Source of the DNA: Arbacia lixula
Taxonomy: Eukaryota; Echinodermata; Echinoidea; Arbacioida; Arbaciidae
Length of the DNA stretch: 64,000 nucleotides
NCBI GenBank assembly: GCA_963669155.1
Contig: OZ022591.1
Location: 9,584,253 to 9,648,252, forward strand
Reading direction: 5' to 3'
Every line of letters starts with the position of its first letter. Position 1 is the first letter of the stretch. A program made the translations under genes and the position numbers. Below are positions 29,201 through 37,170 of the stretch, piece by piece. Below the pieces are notes generated by a model that did not search any database, was not told the origin of the DNA, and worked only from the letters and a program-made list of their open reading frames with translations.

Positions 29201-31520
29201 TTCCCTGTCCACTATCCCTTCCCTACCCACTGCTCCCTCTAACACCCTCTTTGTCTAACCCTTTCTGCACTCAACTCCTTATTCTTCTCTTCTCATCCTC
29301 TCCTTACCATCATATCCTCTCCTAAAACCCTTCTCCATCGGAAATTTATCTCAACCTCCAACCTCTGCCCCTCTACCTTCTCATACCCACACTCTCCTTA
29401 TCATACTCTGTCCTACCCCCCCTCCCCCCCCCCTTCCCATCGCTGTCCACCCTTGCTCATCTCCCAACCCCAACCCCTCCCCCTCCCCTTGTCATACCCA
29501 TCCTCTCATTTAAACACCCTCTCCTACCCCACCCCCTCCCCATTGTCATCCACCACTTGTCTCATGCCCCACCCCTGCTGACCTCTAAACGCCTATCCCT
29601 TCACCTTGTCAAATTGATCCTCTCATTATAACACCTTCTCTTATCCCCATTGTCATCTACAATTTGTCTCATGCCCCAACCTCTACTCCTCTGCCACCCC
29701 TCCCTTCCTTCTGCGCCCCTGCCCTCCTGCCCCCTTCCCCTCTGCCCCTCTACACTCCTGCCCTCCTTCCTCCCCTCCCCAGAAAGAGGAATGGGAGGAC
29801 CAGGAGCTGAGAGACCAGCTGGACTTCACTGACTGCCAGATTGACCCCGCCCCCTTCCATCTCGTTGAGCGGACATCGCTGCACAAGGTCAGAGCGCACC
29901 CTTCTCATGGCTTTCTCCTGGCACAATCCCTCATCAGTTAGACAGTCACTTATACCCCTTTCAAATCGGGAGAAAATTCAACAGGTGTTTTCAGTCTGAA
30001 AGAAATTGCCAATGAGCCACTAGGGAACCACTATTGAAAAATAACCCTACTCAATTCAATTGCGAATTCAACAGCTATTCACTGGAAGATGTTAGTCTGA
30101 AAGGTATCTGAAACACCAATATATTCAACGGGGAAATGTCAAAGTTCTTCCCACACATGAGATAGTTCATTATGTATATGCAATGGAGCTAGCCGACTGC
30201 ATTCACTTCCTGCTGATGTTAAGAAAATTGACACTCGGCTACGCTTCCATCGCTGTAGAACAGGCTCGGTCTAAAGTATGAGATTAAACGTATTTACGAC
30301 TTTCTTCACTGGTTGTTCAAGAGTGATTCAATGATTGTTCAATAGTGGTTCAATGGTGGTTTAACAATGGTTCAACGGTGGTTGAGCAGTGGTTCAATGA
30401 TTGTTCCACGGTGGTTTAACGTTGGTTCCACAGTGGTTCAACGGTGGTTGAGCAGTGGTTCAATGATTGTTCCAGGGTGGTTCAACGTTGCTTCCACAGT
30501 GGTTCAATAGTGGTTCAACATTGCTTCAATGGTGGTTCCTTGAGAGGCCTGGTTTGAAAGGGGTACCAATCTGCAAAGAGAGACAAAATTTGGCCATAGA
30601 AACCTCAAGTACATTCCTGTTTGCACAGAGTACAGAAATGCGATATGAAATGTGCATATCATAGCATTCTCTTAAGTTGAACAAAATGTTTGTTCATATG
30701 TGGAAATAAGTAAAAGAAGATCTGTCATAAGCATATATTGCTGGATTCATCTTCATACACTGTACAAAACAAACAGGAATTCAAATCATTTTTAAGATAA
30801 TATTATTAAGAATGATGAACAGTGGTGTCAAAGTCATGTGGAAGATTCATTGCATATTAATATTTGTTTCTTGTTTGTCTATGTGTTATCTGTTTATGTT
30901 TCCCAACAGGTGCATTCTCTCTTCTCCTTACTGGGCTTGAACCACGCCTACGTGACAACTCTGGGCAGACTGGTAGGAGTGGTGGCTTTGAAGGAGGTGG
31001 GTGTTACATTAAACAGAGGAAGCATTAGGGGCGTTAAACACATACGCTCCATAATATGCATTGAATCCGAGTGGTAAACTCTTCATAGATTTGCTGTGCT
31101 AGTGAGAACAGCCAGTACAGCACATGTTTTCTTACCATTTATGGAAAAGAAGGCGGAAAAAAGCAAACAAATTATTGGAAAGGAGGTTAAAAGTGTGCGA
31201 AAAAACCTGGAAATGCACTACTTCCTAATGAGTTAACTCTATCCTTAATGTCATTTTCCCCGTAGATTTTGTTGTGCTATTAAGGACAGCCGATGTAGCA
31301 AATGTTGCCATACCAATAATATAAATGGATGCAAAAATAATCAGAAAATGCTGCAATTTCTAATGATTAAACTCTAACTTAACTTGTCTTTCCATAGATT
31401 CGCCGTGCTATCGAGAACAACCAGTACAGACCTCATGACCCCTTGACGTCCAATCGCAACATTTCTCCCGCGGGGAGCGTTCAGACCACCGTTACGTCGG
31501 CAACATCCAGTATTCAGTGA
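720..31520 (+). CDS. CLCN2: ClC-2-type voltage-gated chloride channel, 25 coding exons
   Basis: Predicted plasma-membrane chloride channel of the ClC-1/2/K branch, which works as a homodimer with two pores. Exons: 720-845, 2298-2439, 3023-3154, 3925-4053, 4420-4553, 5293-5370, 5754-5958, 6164-6248, 6914-7015, 7386-7470, 8207-8350, 8934-9114, 10087-10184, 10547-10662, 11137-11270, 12387-12568, 14235-14286, 15205-15233, 17191-17247, 18639-18722, 20499-20510, 28005-28040, 29783-29887, 30910-30996, 31398-31520. All phases join without a break to give 885 aa, close to the roughly 900 aa of vertebrate ClC-2. GSGIP lies near residues 177-181, GKEGP near 219-223 with gating Glu221, GVFIP near 469-473 and the pore Tyr near 565. 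The exchanger 'proton glutamate' position is Val281 (SIEVTS), so this should be a channel, not a Cl-/H+ antiporter. The symbol denotes the nearest family member; orthology within ClC-1/2/K is inferred. Confidence 0.93.
3023..10662 (+). CDS. CLCN2: ClC gene exons 3-14: transmembrane chloride pore domain
   Basis: Twelve exons (residues about 90-586) encode the whole ClC membrane fold. Visible landmarks in order: [19 protein letters not shown] (helix B), [13 protein letters not shown] (selectivity filter), [15 protein letters not shown] (gating glutamate), [46 protein letters not shown] (second filter segment), [20 protein letters not shown], and [19 protein letters not shown] with the helix R tyrosine. 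Exon 11 (8207-8350) carries an acidic extracellular loop (PEDIEEEN) with a candidate N-glycosylation site NTT. Donors are mostly GTAAGT-like; exon 5 uses a weaker GAG|GTTGGT. No exon of the family pattern is missing. Confidence 0.93.
3388..3470. mobile_element. TTAA-bounded mini-element, about 83 bp
   Basis: Starts TTAACTCTTCCCATGCC and ends near TTAA at 3467-3470, with the core 'GTGTGCATTACTTGT' in between. The same short sequence recurs at 12578-12670, 22233-22313, 39707-39796 and 43143-43234, with a weaker copy near 5640-5725. A TTAA at each end suggests a non-autonomous piggyBac-type element or a relic of one. Confidence 0.5.
3596..3934 (+). repeat. Tandem duplication ending at the exon 4 acceptor
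   Basis: Two diverged copies (about 3596-3751 and 3783-3934, offset about 183 bp) share GAGCCACAC, AGTTCCA, GTTGAG, TCAGGG, ATCTAAATGTGAGCA and TTTTCCACC(C/T)AGCCCAAGTGCA. The right copy contains the true acceptor (AG 3923-3924) and start of exon 4; the left copy ends in an intact-looking acceptor at 3740-3741 followed by the same first exon bases, then diverges. Confidence 0.85.
11137..12568 (+). CDS. CLCN2: ClC gene exons 15-16: first CBS domain
   Basis: Exon 15 (11137-11270) reads [20 protein letters not shown] and then [12 protein letters not shown]; exon 16 (12387-12568) continues [18 protein letters not shown]. This is the CBS1 motif pattern of ClC proteins (VEDIMV, a 'fraying' helix, FPLV, then [11 protein letters not shown]). 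CBS domains of ClC channels sit in the cytoplasm and tune common gating. The end of exon 16 is strongly GC-rich and encodes an Arg-rich run and an acidic Gly/Ala stretch. An incomplete copy of the start of exon 16 lies upstream at 12041. Confidence 0.88.
11324..11500 (-). repeat. Retroposon-like 3' end with a stable hairpin
   Basis: A-rich sequence in intron 15 followed by an inverted pair: GGGCTAAC near 11399 and GTTAGCCC near 11436, enclosing AGGTGC/GCACCT. A T-rich start (AATTCAAATTTATTTT) reads on the minus strand as an A-rich tail, as at the 3' end of a retroposon. The family is not recognised. Confidence 0.4.
11951..12100 (+). pseudogene. Decayed duplicate of exon 16 start and its acceptor
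   Basis: This copies the end of intron 15 and the start of exon 16. ATTGGAGTGAACTAC (11954) matches ATTGGAGCGAACTAC (12306), and CAGAATCCATGAT (acceptor AG 12039-12040) matches CAGAATCCATGAT at the real exon (12387). After ESMIV the copy loses similarity and reaches TGA at 12082-12084 in the correct phase, so it cannot replace exon 16. Confidence 0.75.
12578..12670. mobile_element. TTAA-bounded mini-element
   Basis: Begins TTAACTCTTTCTGTGCCA ten bases after exon 16 and ends CAAAGCGTTAA. It shares its core (AATGCACACAAA-CCC) with the copies at 22233-22313 and near 24170-24216 and is a member of the short TTAA-flanked family. Confidence 0.6.
12737..13504. mobile_element. piggyBac-like MITE, 768 bp, TTAA target duplication
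   Basis: TTAA at 12733-12736 and 13505-13508 flanks a non-coding 768-bp element. The ends are inverted repeats: CCCTATCTAGCCCGGG on the left, and the right end reads CCCTATATAGCCCGGG in reverse complement. Behind them lies a second inverted pair containing a G/C homopolymer and GCAAAAACAGCCCCCCC. TTAA target sites and CCC-starting terminal repeats are known features of the piggyBac superfamily. There is no transposase ORF, so it is non-autonomous. It interrupts a dispersed repeat, parts of which recur near 14340-14540. Confidence 0.85.
13672..14110 (+). repeat. Tandem duplication, two units of about 196 bp
   Basis: TCTTGCTAAATTAACTAATG begins at 13672 and again at 13868. Both units contain GTGTGAATCCTTGAGCT, CCCAACAGCAATATTCCA and end near TTAGGC(C)TC-AGGATTGA. 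It lies in intron 16. Confidence 0.85.
14235..28040 (+). CDS. CLCN2: ClC gene exons 17-22: variable inter-CBS linker made of tiny exons
   Basis: Six small exons join CBS1 to CBS2: 14235-14286 (52 nt), 15205-15233 (29 nt), 17191-17247 (57 nt), 18639-18722 (84 nt), 20499-20510 (12 nt) and 28005-28040 (36 nt). Exons 19-22 are all phase 0, so any of them could be skipped without a frameshift. The peptide is rich in Ser/Thr/Pro; [13 protein letters not shown] has basic residues beside Ser like a kinase site, and TFEDMTEEE matches the acidic segment before CBS2 in vertebrate ClC-2 (EGEMSPEE). Exons 17-20 and 22 have good acceptors and donors; the 12-nt exon (NSRK) is supported by flanking CATTAG and GTAAGT only. 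Intron 21 (20511-28004) is the largest in the gene. Confidence 0.68.
14781..14850 (-). repeat. tRNA-derived SINE-like sequence
   Basis: On the minus strand the segment reads GACCTGGTGGTTAGGCC (A-box-like), then GCAGGTTCAAATCCC (a near-perfect RNA polymerase III B box, GGTTCAAATCC), then TTGCTCCCACA. The acceptor stem does not close, so this is not an intact tRNA gene; a tRNA-derived SINE or tRNA pseudogene fits better. Adjacent sequence AATGAATGAAAAACAAGTCAG resembles 7711-7730, which suggests a dispersed element. Confidence 0.5.
15941..16340. mobile_element. MITE (GTACTAAA ends) carrying a nested TTACCAT element
   Basis: The outer element matches the intact one at 63285-63525: GTACTAAATGTAGACTAACTT at the left, then CATGTGGACAA and GTGATTCCGTGGAC inside, and a broken right end (AAGTCCA ... 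GGTTTAGTAAA). The break holds 16171-16330, a separate 160-bp inverted-repeat element, so the inner one inserted later. Confidence 0.75.
16171..16330. mobile_element. Foldback MITE of the TTACCATTGATGGTAA family
   Basis: Begins GGGTCCTGTTGCATAAAACT and ends in the reverse complement of that type (TTTTATGTAATGGGGCCCA), with several internal TTACCAT...ATGGTAA palindromes. Related copies lie at 41991-42150 and 43367-43527; more diverged ones are near 21672-21820 and 35060-35216. Confidence 0.8.
17969..18060. repeat. CAATT short tandem repeat with A-rich retroposon-like flank
   Basis: CAATTCAATTCAATTCAA followed by GTTCATCCACATCTCTTTAAA. A related (TTGAA)n/(AATTG)n run ends another unrecognised segment near 41790-41821. 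This pattern is common at retroposon 3' ends; no coding capacity is seen. Confidence 0.4.
19475..19924 (+). repeat. Three tandem copies of a 150-bp unit
   Basis: GATCACAGCCACTCTAGT begins at 19475, 19625 and 19775, an exact 150-bp period. Units 2 and 3 appear identical by eye and unit 1 differs at a handful of bases, so the last duplication is recent. The array lies in intron 20. Confidence 0.95.
22233..22313. mobile_element. TTAA-bounded mini-element, 81 bp
   Basis: Starts TTAACTCTCTGTGTGCCA and ends GGCACACACGGGGTTAA, so its ends are inverted (TTAAC / GTTAA with GTGCCA / TGGCAC-like inner bases). It is a member of the family listed at 3388 and 12578. Confidence 0.65.
22390..22745 (+). repeat. 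Tandem duplication, period about 201 bp
   Basis: CAGGTGCATTGTAAATGGA at 22423 recurs at 22624. The two units share GGAAATCTAA-CATTGTATTAT and TGCATGTT-CCTAGT. They have diverged clearly, which indicates an older event than the 150-bp array. Confidence 0.8.
22885..23180 (+). repeat. Tandem duplication, period 169 bp, with GCAG-TATGAG core
   Basis: GCAGTATGAG occurs at 22892 and 23061, followed in both units by GGATAATTTATGGGGAAG and TAGATTTTTAATTCTTTCCT. In the left unit the six bases TATGAG are framed by a good acceptor (CGCAG) and a good donor (GTAAGA); in the right unit the donor is lost. Confidence 0.8.
23586..24067. mobile_element. Inverted-repeat element, 482 bp
   Basis: Left end AGGTGCGTCTTCATTAGCCC and right end its reverse complement GGGCTAATGAAGACGCACCT; the pairing continues inward (GATGTGGCGA / TCGCCACATC). 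The interior has many AGCTAGCTA palindromes and no convincing ORF. I could not see a clear target-site duplication. Confidence 0.8.
24652..24845. repeat. C-rich low-complexity tract
   Basis: Runs of C and repeated CCCCCT/TCCCCC hexamers in two blocks (24654-24669 and about 24731-24845). Proline-rich or glycine-rich ORFs across it are artefacts of the composition. Confidence 0.9.
24912..26000 (+). repeat. Degenerate minisatellite, about seven units of 100-180 bp
   Basis: Each unit carries AAATCTAAATGTGTTGTGTG, TGTATGTCATCCTGTC, a CTGT run, then GAGTCAAGGGCTCCGGG and, in most, GATGTGGTGAAGGAGTAGGAGTGG. Unit starts lie near 24935, 25106, 25285, 25395, 25563, 25723 and 25895. The array sits in intron 21. 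Short ORFs across it are not genes. Confidence 0.9.
26224..26440. repeat. (GATA)n/(GATG)n microsatellite
   Basis: GATAGATA runs near 26244-26316 followed by GATGGATG near 26410-26437, with imperfect AT-rich sequence between. Confidence 0.95.
27618..28003 (+). repeat. Long pyrimidine tract ending at exon 22 acceptor
   Basis: About 385 bp almost purely C and T on the plus strand, made of CTCTCCCC-type units, running up to the acceptor at 28003-28004. It may act as an oversized polypyrimidine tract for the 36-nt exon 22; that role is inferred. Confidence 0.85.
28970..29782 (+). repeat. Pyrimidine-rich intron segment before exon 23
   Basis: About 800 bp strongly enriched in C and T (TCTCTTTC and later CCCCTCCCC units) leading up to the exon 23 acceptor at 29781-29782. 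There is no coding similarity despite long Ser/Pro/Leu ORFs. Confidence 0.8.
29783..31520 (+). CDS. CLCN2: ClC gene exons 23-25: second CBS domain and C-terminus
   Basis: Exon 23 (29783-29887) reads [20 protein letters not shown] then [15 protein letters not shown]. Exon 24 (30910-30996) reads [20 protein letters not shown] then LVGVVALKE. These match the strongly conserved CBS2 of ClC-2 ([37 protein letters not shown]). Exon 25 (31398-31520) gives [14 protein letters not shown] and a Ser/Thr-rich tail ending SATSSIQ before TGA at 31518-31520. The tail is shorter than that of human ClC-2. Two decayed copies of the start of exon 25 lie just upstream (31089 and 31266). Confidence 0.9.
30310..30540 (+). 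repeat. GTGGTTCAA minisatellite
   Basis: A short unit of 11-13 bp (variants of GTGGTTCAACG, TGGTTCAATGAT, TGGTTCCACA) repeated about 18-20 times, with a higher-order repeat: GGTGGTTGAGCAGTGGTTCA occurs twice about 66 bp apart. Confidence 0.85.
31072..31397 (+). pseudogene. Two degenerate upstream copies of exon 25 start
   Basis: Three successive segments resemble each other: CATAGATTTGCTGTGCTAGT at 31085, CGTAGATTTTGTTGTGCTAT at 31261, and the real CATAGATTCGCCGTGCTATC at 31393. Copy 1 stays open in the right phase from 31089 to TAA at 31188-31190 and would add a different 33-aa tail ([12 protein letters not shown]...). Copy 2 has an extra T and meets a stop after five codons. Intron sequence between copies (CTAATGA-TTAACTCTA-CTTAA) is also shared. 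Confidence 0.8.
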
Positions 31521-32113
31521 AAATGGAGTTTGGCTCCTACTCCTTCCCCAGCGATGCGTGCTAATGTAGTCTGTATGCACAGACATTTGTCTGCTAGTCA
31601 GTCAGTCGTTGAGTCTGAATGAAAGGGTCTGAAATGCAGAGACTCAGCTTGTTTATCATGTACACTCACCCGGGCAAGGGTTTGTATAATCTTTGGCGTG
31701 AAACGGCCAGGAACTCGGGTTGTAGTCTTACCACCAGACGCACATTTTGAGATGATATCATAATAGAGTCTGTGGGTGTAGACTAGCATGTTTGTCGGCT
31801 TAACATGTGCGTCACTACTATCAGTGGGGGTGGGTGTGGGTGTGATTGCCAGGCACTGTTAGTATCAGGAGAACTTGAATGGAGATCTATTTATCAAAGT
31901 ACAAGAAATTCTACTGTGTATGATGCTAATATTCATAATATGATTGTTCTTAATACCCCTGCTACCACTACAATGTACACAGAACTATTACTACTTTTTC
32001 TTCTTCTAACTCACTTGTACTACTATCACTTCTGCTTCTGCTACTACTTCTACTATTTCTATTGTTTCTATTACTTCTACTTCTACTGCTACTACTACTC
32101 TTACTTTTACTTT

Positions 32114-32174
<61 letters not shown>

Positions 32175-32915
32175 TTCACTTTTACCGCTACTATTGCTAC
32201 TTCCATTAGTACCGCTACTGCTGCTGCTGCTTCGTATGTCTCATGAATATGATGTATACATTCACATTCTAGATTTTCATGCTGTTGCTATACATGTATT
32301 CACTTATAGAAATGTGCATAAAACACAAACTAATGGCTTAAGATGAGCTGACATGGAGTGAATTCTCAAAGCAAACGTTATTTACATCATGCCAGGTACC
32401 CATGTCCGAATACACCTCGTTTTAGAGGGATAAGTTGATGGTAAACTACCTTGCCCTATGTGTTTAACCACAAAGGCAGCTTTGAATCCAGGGCCTTTTT
32501 GTAAAAGAGCCCTCACCACTGTACCAACGTGCTCCTACTACCACTGCTTCTGCCACTATGTAAATTTCATTAATTACTACTGCATTATTTTATCAAACGT
32601 ATATAAAAAGCCACCTTTCTCTTTGTCAGTACCATGACGATGATCTATATCACCATCAAGTTTACTACGTATTTTCTTGTCTACTTACGTACTACATGAG
32701 ATGCTTTTATCAGAGTATACGACGGTGCATATAAAGTTGTATGAAATCTAGCAGGATTCAGAGAATGTGTGCCGAGTTTATCAAATTTTGTTTTTCACAC
32801 TTCTATGTTGTATATCAGTATTTATTGAGATTTTGTATAGAATCCATACCAAATCGTAATGCGTTGTTTTAACAAAGTTACATGTAAGCTACAATAAAAG
32901 CCAAAAAAACGTGAA
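31521..32915 (+). other. Likely 3' UTR of the ClC gene, with polyadenylation signal
   Basis: There is no coding similarity after the TGA at 31518. AATAAA at 32893-32898 is followed within about 30 bp by A-rich and then T-rich sequence, and is the best candidate polyadenylation signal. The stretch contains the (CTA)n microsatellite at about 32030-32180. Confidence 0.5.
32030..32235. repeat. (CTA)n trinucleotide microsatellite
   Basis: A pure CTACTACTA core near 32115-32170 flanked by interrupted CTT/CTG variants. Poly-Leu, poly-Tyr and poly-Val ORFs here are artefacts. Confidence 0.95.
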
Positions 32916-35700
32916 TTGCAAATATTGTAAATACAGTGTATGTGTAATACAAGTGCTGTTGTGCACTATTTTTCAAATAATGTGTCACTGATCTTTGTGA
33001 AAATGTATTTTTAATCTCCCAGAATAGATAAGAATCTGGTTGCATATCTCCATATTACAAATGGTGCTTGTATATTAAGTATGTCATTGTGCTTGGCATA
33101 GATATGTCATGAGAAAAATGCCCATGCATGTAGTATTGAAGATGCAGTTGGAAAAATATAGTTATTATAATAGTTCTTAATAATTTTTGTGCTTTATCCT
33201 ACACAAGATGATGAAAGAAGAAAAAAGAGGGATGGAAATCTAAATCAAGCCACTGCATGCATGTATTTCTTTTCAACTTGTCACTATTAGGTTTCTTTAC
33301 CGTGAATGGGTGCAGATACATGTACATCACAGTTACAATGAATGAATCATGAAATGTTGTCTTTATAGTTTTTGAACAGATCTTCAAAGTTTGTTTTAAT
33401 TGACAAGATATGCTTTAATCAAGAAATGAAAGACATGTACCCAAAGACAATATATATATATATATATAAGTATACATGTGTTTGGAAGTGAAAAAGAGAA
33501 ATGAAACACTATTTGTCTTCTTTTATGGGTGGCAACAATCATGTTCAAGAAGGCAATCCAAGATAAAGTCAAAATGCACTAGGCAAACCAGGGGTAAACA
33601 AAACTTTGATAATCAAAATCACTTTGTTTTGACTTAATTCCCAACTTTTTTGGCTCCTTGATGATAAGAAAACATGTATTTTATTCTAGAGATCATACTT
33701 TTTTTCACTTGCCACATCTTTCATGTTTCATTTTGCTGAAAACCATTAGTGGCTGTTGGCAATGAACATTATGGTTGTATTTTTCATGTTCATCATTTCA
33801 TCATATATATTGTCTTATTAGCTTGAGCTGAAATAGTCTACTTATTATTTAATGTATATGTTCATCTATATACATGTACTTTTTTCTTTTACCGCATATC
33901 TTTTGTTTTGTTTTTGCCATATTTGTTATGCTCTTCAGTCTTTACTCATGATACAGTGTTACATTTTCCCCGTAGAAAATAGGTTTTATATAGATATATT
34001 TTTTATAGGCTTTGTCAACATTTCTTTAGTTTCTAGTACGTACATATATATAGTGTGTGTGCACAAATTACTTAGCTGTTGTACATTTACATACATTGTA
34101 TAGTGCATTGCAAAGGTGTCTAATATTGCATTGTACTGTACATCTTGCTACAACATATGCATGCATATAAAACGTGTGCAAAGACAATTTTGCACATGCA
34201 GTGCAGGCTTACGTGGGTTATGCTACATGTATTCTTAACATCAAGATTTTAACTTTAACATTCCAAAAATCTGTATAAGCCCAATTAGACACCTATGTAC
34301 CATTGATTAATTGGTGTCATGTTTAAAAATGTGATAGGTGAAGAAAGATTGTAACTCCAAGTCAATTAAAAAATCCTCTTTCAACAGGTCCATGCTATGA
34401 CAAAAATATAAAATGAAGGGCTTAGATGATTTTGTTGCAGAATTAATGTTATGAAAAACATCATAACTGTAAACAATACATAATAATAATAATAGTGGAA
34501 AAGTATAATCCTTCTTTATCTACTAGTATGAAAGGGTTGATTCTGATGCTGGAAGTGAGAACTTTGGATACTGCAAGAACTTTGGATACTGCAAGTATTG
34601 CAGACATAATTTGGAACAAATTGTTCCTAAACTAGTGTATGATTTTTAATTGTATACACTAGACACAAAAACCTCTTTCATCTTGTTATGCTACCACATA
34701 ACCATTCATGCTCCTGGGTGGAGAGCAGCAGTATGGATTGAATGTCATGGAGGAGGTTACAAATGTTATGTTGTGGGATGAACCAGCAACCCCTTGTTTT
34801 GAAATCTCCAAACATAAACCAATGGACTTTTGCTCCTGTTTTGGCTCATACAATTTGATAGTGTATGTGCTGATACTTAACATACCTGTGTACATGATAG
34901 AGCATACCCTTGTCTTCCCTTGTTCAGTAATTTATATTTATATAGTGTATTGATGTACTTGTAGAATCACGATTCCTGTCCTGGATATAGATCTATTAAG
35001 GAAAGCTGAATGTCAATCTCTTTGGAAACCAGTGCATAACAAAATATCAGAGAAAAACTGGGCCATGTTGCATATTATAGGTTTTCAATTATTGTAACTT
35101 ACCATCAATGGTAACTATTCTGGCAATAGTCATTGATATCTCATTATTGTACCTGTTGCCATGGTAGTTGCCATGGATGGTAAGCTACAATGATTGAAAA
35201 CCTGCAACATGGCCCAGCCCAGGATTTGAATGGAAGTAAGGTTTTATTGATATTAATGTTTTGGTATAATGTGCTAACATGAATTATGTAATGCTTATGT
35301 ACAAAATAGTAAATGCTTACAGTTACATGCATCTCATGGAAAGCTAGGTATTAACCAGATTGTGGAGAAAAAGCATATTATGTACATGTATGATGACACG
35401 GTTAAATTTGTTGTTTTGTTTCAGTGGCTGCAAATGGTGACATAATGATCAGTGTGACATGTGATGACATTCTCTATGTGAGGTATACATTTTATTCATA
35501 TGATAATAGAGATATATTTGGAAGTATGAAAAGAGACGAATACACCTTTTTGGAAAGAAAAAAAGAAGCATAAGATACATAAAAAGAAAAAGATATTTAT
35601 GAATTAAAGCTGTGTTATAAGTGAAGATCTTGTGATATTTCAAACAATGTTATGACCATGTTTGTCCTTGTATTTCAAATTGTAATGCATATCTCAATGT
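32916..35700. other. Intergenic AT-rich region
   Basis: No supported gene. It holds a TA run at 33451-33468, scattered TACATGTA motifs, and one diverged TTACCAT-family element at about 35060-35216 whose ends (GGGCCATGTTGCA / TGCAACATGGCCC) are inverted. Confidence 0.6.
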
Positions 35701-35732
35701 ATCTTATTGGGAAAGTCCACCCTGAATTAAAA

Positions 35733-35738
35733 GAGAGA

Positions 35739-35796
<58 letters not shown>

Positions 35797-35828
35797 AAGA
35801 GGGGGGGGGAGGGAAGGCGAGAAAGTGA

Positions 35829-35872
<44 letters not shown>

Positions 35873-36110
35873 GAGTGAGGGAGAGAGAGAGAGGGAGGGA
35901 AGGAGAGAGAGAGGGAGAGAGAGAGAGGGGGAGGGAAGGCGAGAGAGTGAGAGAGAGTGAGGGAGAGAGAGAGGGAGGGAAGGAGAGAGAGAGAAAGAGA
36001 GAGGGAGAGAGAGAGAGAGAGAAAGGGAGGGAGGGAAGGAGAGAGAGAGGGAGAGAGAAAAAGAAAGAGGGAGAGAGAGAAGAAGGTGGAATTGGAGAAA
36101 GGTCAGCGAT
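35733..36110. repeat. Long (GA)n / GAGGGA tract
   Basis: About 375 bp of GA repeats with GGGAGG interruptions; GGAGGGAAGGCGAGA-type blocks recur, indicating internal duplication. Arg/Glu-rich ORFs are artefacts. Confidence 0.95.
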
Positions 36111-36119
36111 TGTGGAGGG

Positions 36120-36321
36120 ATAGCCTAGGTACTAGGCTGAGAGGTGCATGCACACAACTCGGTCAACAACTATGTCTGGTAACACAGACTATGCCCTAAT
36201 CCAATCCTCACTCCTTCTCAGAGGAGCTATGACGTCATTAGTGCGTAGTCTGTGTTACCAGACATAGTTGACGACAGACTTGGTTGTGTCCATGCAAATC
36301 ACAGCCTAGTAGCTAGGCTAT
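36120..36321. mobile_element. Foldback MITE, about 202 bp
   Basis: Almost the whole element is an inverted repeat. TAGCCTAGGTACTAGGCTG at the left pairs with CAGCCTAGTAGCTAGGCTA at the right, and CTATGTCTGGTAACACAGAC pairs with GTCTGTGTTACCAGACATAG. The loop of about 60 bp contains CTCAGAGGAG and TGACGTCA. Confidence 0.85.
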
Positions 36322-36338
36322 TGCAGGGAGGGTGGAAG

Positions 36339-36432
36339 ATAGATGGAGAGAGAGATAGAGAGGGGGTGAGTGGGGGAAGGGGGGTGGTGGCGGCAGTAGA
36401 GGGAAGAAAGACTGGTTTAGAGAGAATCACAT

Positions 36433-36491
<59 letters not shown>

Positions 36492-36526
36492 TACCTAAAC
36501 CTTATTGTTGCGTATGGGGTTGGTTG

Positions 36527-36561
<35 letters not shown>

Positions 36562-36566
36562 TGTGA
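36339..36566. repeat. GA and GT microsatellites
   Basis: A pure (GA)n run at about 36434-36488 and a (GT)n run at about 36526-36566, with G-rich sequence before them. Confidence 0.95.
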
Positions 36567-37071
36567 TCTACTATGAAAGAGTCTAAAGTCTGAGTTAGTA
36601 GTAGGCGGACCCGTTGACTCAGGTACATTACGTTGTAGTGCATTTAATGCTCAAGCAATTCTGATGAATAACTCTCTGATGATGAATCTTTCTTATGAAT
36701 CTCATGAAATAACTCGGGAAAATAACTGCTGAAATAACTCTGGGAATCACTGCCTCGAACTCTCTGAGCTCTATAAATAAAATACTCTTTCTGTCTCAAG
36801 TTTGAAGTAAACAATTTTATAGTGAAATTCATACAGAAGGTTGGTTTCTTGGATGCATAGTGATCCACAGAAACTGGACCTAAGCTACGCCATCCTAAAT
36901 TCCAGTAAAGGTTTTTCAGGAACCAGCCCCATAAACCCGAGGTGGAAAGCGGTCATTAACATATAAACATTGTTTGGGCGGGGGAGTGATAATAGGACTT
37001 ATCACCGAACAATTTAATACCAGTGCCTGGATATGTATGTGTATATGTGTGCGCGTTTGTATAGGTGCATG

Positions 37072-37072
37072 A

Positions 37073-37133
<61 letters not shown>

Positions 37134-37170
37134 GTGTGTGTGTGTGTGTGTGTGTGCATGTGTGGGTGGA
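37072..37170. repeat. (GT)n microsatellite
   Basis: About 85 bp of GT repeats with a single TTTGC interruption. Cys/Val ORFs across it are artefacts. Confidence 0.97.

Noticed and set aside
31805..32346. Poly-Leu, poly-Tyr and poly-Val ORFs
   Set aside because: Products of the CTA trinucleotide repeat in the 3' UTR.
35833..36123. Arg/Glu-rich ORFs
   Set aside because: GA microsatellite artefacts.
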